From positions 372,001 through 436,000 of the forward strand of contig CAJNCA010000001.1 of assembly GCA_905221145.1 (NCBI GenBank): a DNA stretch of 64,000 bases, in the 5' to 3' direction. Below, piece after piece: positions 60,462 to 64,000 of the stretch (within the stretch, counting starts at the first letter, position 1; each line of letters opens with the position of its first letter). The notes beneath the pieces are model-generated. The model made no database searches, was not told where the DNA came from, and was given only the letters and a program-made list of their open reading frames with translations. The stretch is from a bacterium. Its GTDB lineage: Bacteria > Bacillota > Bacilli > Lactobacillales > Streptococcaceae. A program made the translations under genes and the position numbers.

Positions 60462-60494
60462 AAAAATCCGCTTGGGAAACCAAACGGATTTTTT
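60462..60494. terminator. Terminator between scrK and TVP38-family gene
   Basis: aaaaatccg (60462-60470) / cggattttt (60485-60493), usable from both sides. Confidence 0.85.
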
Positions 60495-60499
60495 ATATG

Positions 60500-61117
60500 T
60501 CAAAGCATTTTCCAGAAAAAGTCGATAATATAGGTCAGACCGTAGGTATAAACCACGAGGGTAAAGGGCTTGGTCAGAATGATGATAGTCATATAGCGCT
60601 TGAAACTCATCTTGGTCAGGGCGGCCAGCATACAGAGAAAGTCAGCTGGACTAATGGGCCAAATCATCATAAAAATAAAGAAACGGTCAAAACGATTTCC
60701 TTTATCCAACCAGCCGATATACTTGTCATAGGTACGCTTGCTGACGACAGACTGGACAAAGGCAGCCCCATAGAGGCGCACCAGATAAAAGATAATGGCA
60801 CAGCCAATCACGATGCCGATATAGTTGTAGATAGTCCCGATGATGTGACCGTAGATAAAGACGCCAGCCACCGATGTCAAGGCCCCAGGAATGATAGGAA
60901 CGACCGTCTGTAAAATCTGTAAAAAGATAAAGAGAGGTGGCCCCCAGATACCTGCCTGCTGGATAAAGGCAGAGAGGGTTTCCTTAGACTGTAAAATCCC
61001 AGCCTGATAAGCCCAAATACAGAAAATCAAACTTCCAACACCACCGACAATGGATGAAATATTGATAACCTGCTGTAGAAGGGGAGAAACAGCTTTCATT
61101 TGTTTATCCTGTGACAT
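60500..61117 (-). CDS. TVP38/TMEM64-family membrane protein
   Basis: A 205-residue VTT-domain (SNARE-associated/DedA-related) protein with about five membrane segments. The family segment runs through VVPIIPGALTSVAGVFIYG and the later MMIWPISPADFLCM. Related proteins are thought to move lipids across membranes; the role here is unknown. An extended -10 (TGG-TATAGT, minus, near plus 61146-61151) lies upstream. Confidence 0.88.
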   Translation of the reverse strand: MSQDKQMKAVSPLLQQVINISSIVGGVGSLIFCIWAYQAGILQSKETLSAFIQQAGIWGPPLFIFLQILQTVVPIIPGALTSVAGVFIYGHIIGTIYNYIGIVIGCAIIFYLVRLYGAAFVQSVVSKRTYDKYIGWLDKGNRFDRFFIFMMIWPISPADFLCMLAALTKMSFKRYMTIIILTKPFTLVVYTYGLTYIIDFFWKML

Positions 61118-61222
61118 GTAAACTCCTCATAGATAGTATAATTCTACTATACCATATTTTGGAGGAGAAAGGGGGAAGATTGCTTTTGCTATGGGAAGAG
61201 TGATGGACTTTGAGTCTAAACA

Positions 61223-61231
61223 TGCTATAAT
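61223..61231 (+). promoter_or_regulatory. Extended -10 promoter of hsdR
   Basis: TGC + TATAAT (61226-61231), with a weak TGGACT as -35. It lies 32 bases before the hsdR start. Confidence 0.6.
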
Positions 61232-61263
61232 AAAAGGAGCAGACATGTAGCAAAGGAGAGAGT

Positions 61264-64000
61264 ATGATGCAGGTAAAACCAGAACTGGAAATAGAAAAAC
61301 AACTGATTAACCAACTGGTAACTGGGGAAAGTCAATGGACTTATCGAGAAGACCTAAAAACAGAAGAACAACTATGGGAGAACTTCTTTGAGAAACTAGC
61401 CCAAAACAACGTAGCTCTACTAGCAGACCATCCTTTGACAGAGCAGGAAAAACGCCAGATAAAAAACCAACTCAACTTTATCAGCTACTACGATGCTGCC
61501 AAGTGGTTGGTCGGTGAAAACGGCATTGCCAAAGTCGAGGTTCAAAGAGAGGATGCAAGTTTAGGAACCATCCGATTATCCGTTATCTGGCGAGACAATA
61601 TCGCAGCTGGAAAGTCTAGCTATGAAGTTGTCAATCAAGTCCAACGAGAAAAAGTAAATTCTCTGGATCAAGACCGTAGACTGGATATTACTCTCCTCAT
61701 CAACGGCTTACCTATGATTCAAATCGAGCTCAAGAGCTCCCAAGCAGCATTTATCGATGCTTTTCATCAGATAAAAAAATATGACCGCGAAGGGAAATTC
61801 CGTGGTATCTACTCTAGCTTGCAGATGTTTGTTGTGACCAACAAGGTTGATACTCGCTATATCGCTGCAGCTCGTGAAAATAAACTTAACAAGCAATTTC
61901 TAACCAAGTGGGTAGATAAGGACAATCATCCTGTGACAAATTTGACTAGCTTTGCTCACGAAGTCCTTTCCATCCCTCGTGCACACCAGATGGTTATGCA
62001 GTATTCTGTTATTGATGATAGCAAGAAGGCCCTTATCCTTCTGCGTCCCTATCAGATCCACGCCATCGAAGCAGTGCAGGAAGCATCTCGCCAGCAAGCA
62101 TCAGGCTATGTCTGGCATACGACAGGTTCAGGAAAGACCCTGACTTCCTATAAGGTAGCAAGGAATCTTCTTCAGATTCCGTCTATCCAAAAGACGATTT
62201 TTGTCGTTGACCGCAGGGACTTGGACCAACAGACCACTTCATCTTTTCTCTCTTATGCGACCAATGATGTCATTGATATTGATGAGACGGATAATACCCA
62301 TGATTTGGTCAAGCGCTTAGGAAGCAATGATAAGCGTGTGGTGGTAACTACCATCCAGAAAATCACCACCATGATGCGCAAGCTTGAGCAAGGCCTTTAC
62401 CAAAGAGATGCGGACAAAATCAAGGGTCTCCGAGTGGCCTTTGTTGTGGATGAATGCCACCGTGCCGTAACACCACAAACACAAAAAGACATTAAGGCCT
62501 TTTTCCCACAGTCTCTCTGGTATGGCTTTACAGGCACACCCATCTTTAAGGAAAATAAACGCCAGCAGGTCGGAGACCTAGCCCAAACCACCCAGCAACA
62601 GTACGGTGACCGTCTCCATGAGTATACAGTCAAGGAAGCCATCCATGATGGAGCGGTTCTGGGCTTTAAGGTCGACTACCGCAATACCATCATCTCAGAT
62701 CTCCTAGAAGAAGAGATTCCAGACCAGGCCTATGAGGACAAGGAGCACATGCTAGAGGTTCTAGATGCCATCCTCAATAAGAGTCAGCAACAGCTCAATA
62801 TCCCTAAAGGGGTCGGAAAGAGCTATGAGGCTATCTTGACAGTCAAGTCCATCCCACGAGCACAGGCTTATTATAATCTGCTCAAGAGCATACTCGCTGG
62901 CAAGGAGCGGGTCAAGGTCTCCGAGCGGGTCAAACGCCATTTGCCAGATTTTCCAAAGTTTACCATCACTTACTCGGTGTCTGAAAATGAGGAAGAATCC
63001 ATCGGCTACCAAGACCACATGAAGCAGGTCCTAGAGGACTATAACCAAGAGTTTGATACCCACTTTACCATGGTGGATCTCCGTGGCTTTAATACGGATG
63101 TCAATAACCGTCTAGCTCGAAAACAGGATAAATACCTCTATCGCAAGGAGCAGTTAGACTTGGTTATCGTGGTCAATCGTCTCTTAACGGGATTTGATGC
63201 TCCGTGTCTATCGACTCTCTTTATCGACAGAAAGCCTATGCAACCGCAGGATTTGATTCAGGCCTTTAGTCGAACCAATCGGATCTTTGACTCCAGTAAG
63301 ACCTATGGGCATATCATCACTTTCCAAAAGCCCCTAGCCTTTAAGGAAGCAGTGGATAATGCACTCAAACTCTACTCAAATGGTGGAGAAAACGAGGTCC
63401 TAGCTCCGAGTTGGGAAGAGGAAAAGAGGAACTTTTTACGGAGTTGCAGTGATTTCAAAAATCTTGCTACTGATGACTATGTAAGCGGTCTAGATCTAGA
63501 GAAAGTCTCTACACCTGAATTGAGGAAACTAGCTAAAACCTATCAAGCCTTTGATAAATACCTAGCCTCTATCCGAGTGTATAAAGAGTATGATGAGGAC
63601 GGGCTTTACAGTCAGACGGGACTTGATGGAGAAAAGTTGGAAAGGTATCTGGGTCTTTATCGAAATGTCCTTGCAGAATTAAAAAGCCGAGTAGAGGATG
63701 ATGACGATAGTGAACCACTTGATATCCACTATGAACTGGAGTCTATCCAAGTGGACGAGATCAACTATGCCTATATCTTGACCTTGATCCAAAGCCTGAT
63801 CGAGCAAGGCCAGAGTCAAGAAAAGAACCTAAGCACTCAAGATAAGGAAGCGGTGGATAACTATATTCAGAGCCTTGAGAAGACCAATCCAAATCTTGCC
63901 CAGATCATCACTGAACTTTGGAGAGAAGTCCAAGAACATCCAGAAAGCTATCGTGGTCAGTCTATCGCAAATATCTTGGATCAGATGATTGAGGCGGTCA
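61264..64000 (+). CDS. hsdR: Type I restriction enzyme R subunit, 3' end outside window
   Basis: An uninterrupted frame of 912 codons runs to the window end. The N-terminal PD-(D/E)xK nuclease has D141 (RRLDITLLI) and E155/K157 (IQIELKSS). The translocase motor carries Walker A GSGKT (288-292), DECH box (396-399) and motif III GFTGTP; a later segment reads [15 protein letters not shown] and motif [10 protein letters not shown]. HsdR cuts unmodified DNA after ATP-driven translocation with HsdM and HsdS, which are not in the window. AAGGAG (61253-61258) fits ATG 61264 or 61267. Confidence 0.95.
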   Translation, partial: MMQVKPELEIEKQLINQLVTGESQWTYREDLKTEEQLWENFFEKLAQNNVALLADHPLTEQEKRQIKNQLNFISYYDAAKWLVGENGIAKVEVQREDASLGTIRLSVIWRDNIAAGKSSYEVVNQVQREKVNSLDQDRRLDITLLINGLPMIQIELKSSQAAFIDAFHQIKKYDREGKFRGIYSSLQMFVVTNKVDTRYIAAARENKLNKQFLTKWVDKDNHPVTNLTSFAHEVLSIPRAHQMVMQYSVIDDSKKALILLRPYQIHAIEAVQEASRQQASGYVWHTTGSGKTLTSYKVARNLLQIPSIQKTIFVVDRRDLDQQTTSSFLSYATNDVIDIDETDNTHDLVKRLGSNDKRVVVTTIQKITTMMRKLEQGLYQRDADKIKGLRVAFVVDECHRAVTPQTQKDIKAFFPQSLWYGFTGTPIFKENKRQQVGDLAQTTQQQYGDRLHEYTVKEAIHDGAVLGFKVDYRNTIISDLLEEEIPDQAYEDKEHMLEVLDAILNKSQQQLNIPKGVGKSYEAILTVKSIPRAQAYYNLLKSILAGKERVKVSERVKRHLPDFPKFTITYSVSENEEESIGYQDHMKQVLEDYNQEFDTHFTMVDLRGFNTDVNNRLARKQDKYLYRKEQLDLVIVVNRLLTGFDAPCLSTLFIDRKPMQPQDLIQAFSRTNRIFDSSKTYGHIITFQKPLAFKEAVDNALKLYSNGGENEVLAPSWEEEKRNFLRSCSDFKNLATDDYVSGLDLEKVSTPELRKLAKTYQAFDKYLASIRVYKEYDEDGLYSQTGLDGEKLERYLGLYRNVLAELKSRVEDDDDSEPLDIHYELESIQVDEINYAYILTLIQSLIEQGQSQEKNLSTQDKEAVDNYIQSLEKTNPNLAQIITELWREVQEHPESYRGQSIANILDQMIEAV

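Noticed and set aside
60497..60913. 138-residue plus-strand frame opposite the TVP38-family gene
   Set aside because: Its composition (His/Asp/Asn-rich, no hydrophobic core) is that of an antisense frame; the minus-strand membrane protein is the real gene.
61264..64000. hsdR as a broken or phase-variable gene
   Set aside because: The frame is open throughout and all motor and nuclease motifs are present; it is merely cut by the window end.

Overview
The window reads as chromosome of a low-GC Firmicute of the Streptococcus mitis group (S. mitis / S. oralis / S. pneumoniae relatives). The evidence is a set of choline-binding repeat proteins, the complete streptococcal fab/acc cluster with FabT and FabK, a BOX repeat at 54.6 kb, the PhpP/StkP pair and the mevalonate genes mvaS/mvaA. 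Species cannot be fixed from the sequence alone. No tools were run; every family assignment comes from motif reading and memory of homologues.

Layout. 0-2.7 kb: three tandem choline-binding surface proteins, the first cut by the window edge. 2.8-7.8 kb: a duplicated-domain lipoprotein, a glycine riboswitch with an AGCS amino-acid symporter, an AhpD-like protein and a TDT-family transporter. 7.8-11.0 kb (minus strand): serS behind a T-box leader, a DUF956 protein and aspartate kinase. 11.2-21.8 kb: the type II fatty-acid synthesis cluster fabM-fabT-fabH-acpP-fabK-fabD-fabG-fabF-accB-fabZ-accC-accD-accA, with FabT-type operators before fabT and before fabK. 21.9-28.0 kb (minus strand): efp-yqhY-nusB, an inserted butanediol-dehydrogenase-like gene with its own promoter, and gatCAB. 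28.1-29.7 kb: prfC.

29.7-30.1 kb holds no gene. It contains two tandem 206-nt copies of a highly structured, diverged sequence whose main hairpin is kept by paired substitutions. This is the strongest candidate for something undescribed. From memory of pneumococcal gene order, the blocks on either side of it (fab/gat/prfC on the left; sstT/yqeH/stkP/scr on the right) lie far apart in S. pneumoniae, so it may also mark a rearrangement junction.

30.2-34.1 kb: a DUF939-like membrane protein and sstT (minus strand), then a short MscS-type channel and a CorA-family transporter. 34.1-40.4 kb: the yqeG-yqeH-yhbY-nadD-yqeK-hydrolase-rsfS ribosome/NAD cluster, interrupted by a cloverleaf-like inverted-repeat element, followed by a methyltransferase and tmcAL. 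40.6-50.7 kb: rny, gmk-rpoZ-priA-fmt-rsmB-phpP-stkP. 50.8-54.6 kb: a two-gene ThrE exporter and mvaS-mvaA. 54.6-60.5 kb: the sucrose locus scrR/scrB (minus) divergent from scrA, with scrK downstream. 60.5-64.0 kb: a TVP38/TMEM64-family membrane protein and the 5' part of an hsdR restriction gene cut by the window end.

Most of the window is core metabolism and translation in dense operons separated by clear terminators. The accessory signals are the choline-binding tandem, the dehydrogenase insertion, the two structured intergenic elements, the BOX element and the restriction locus.
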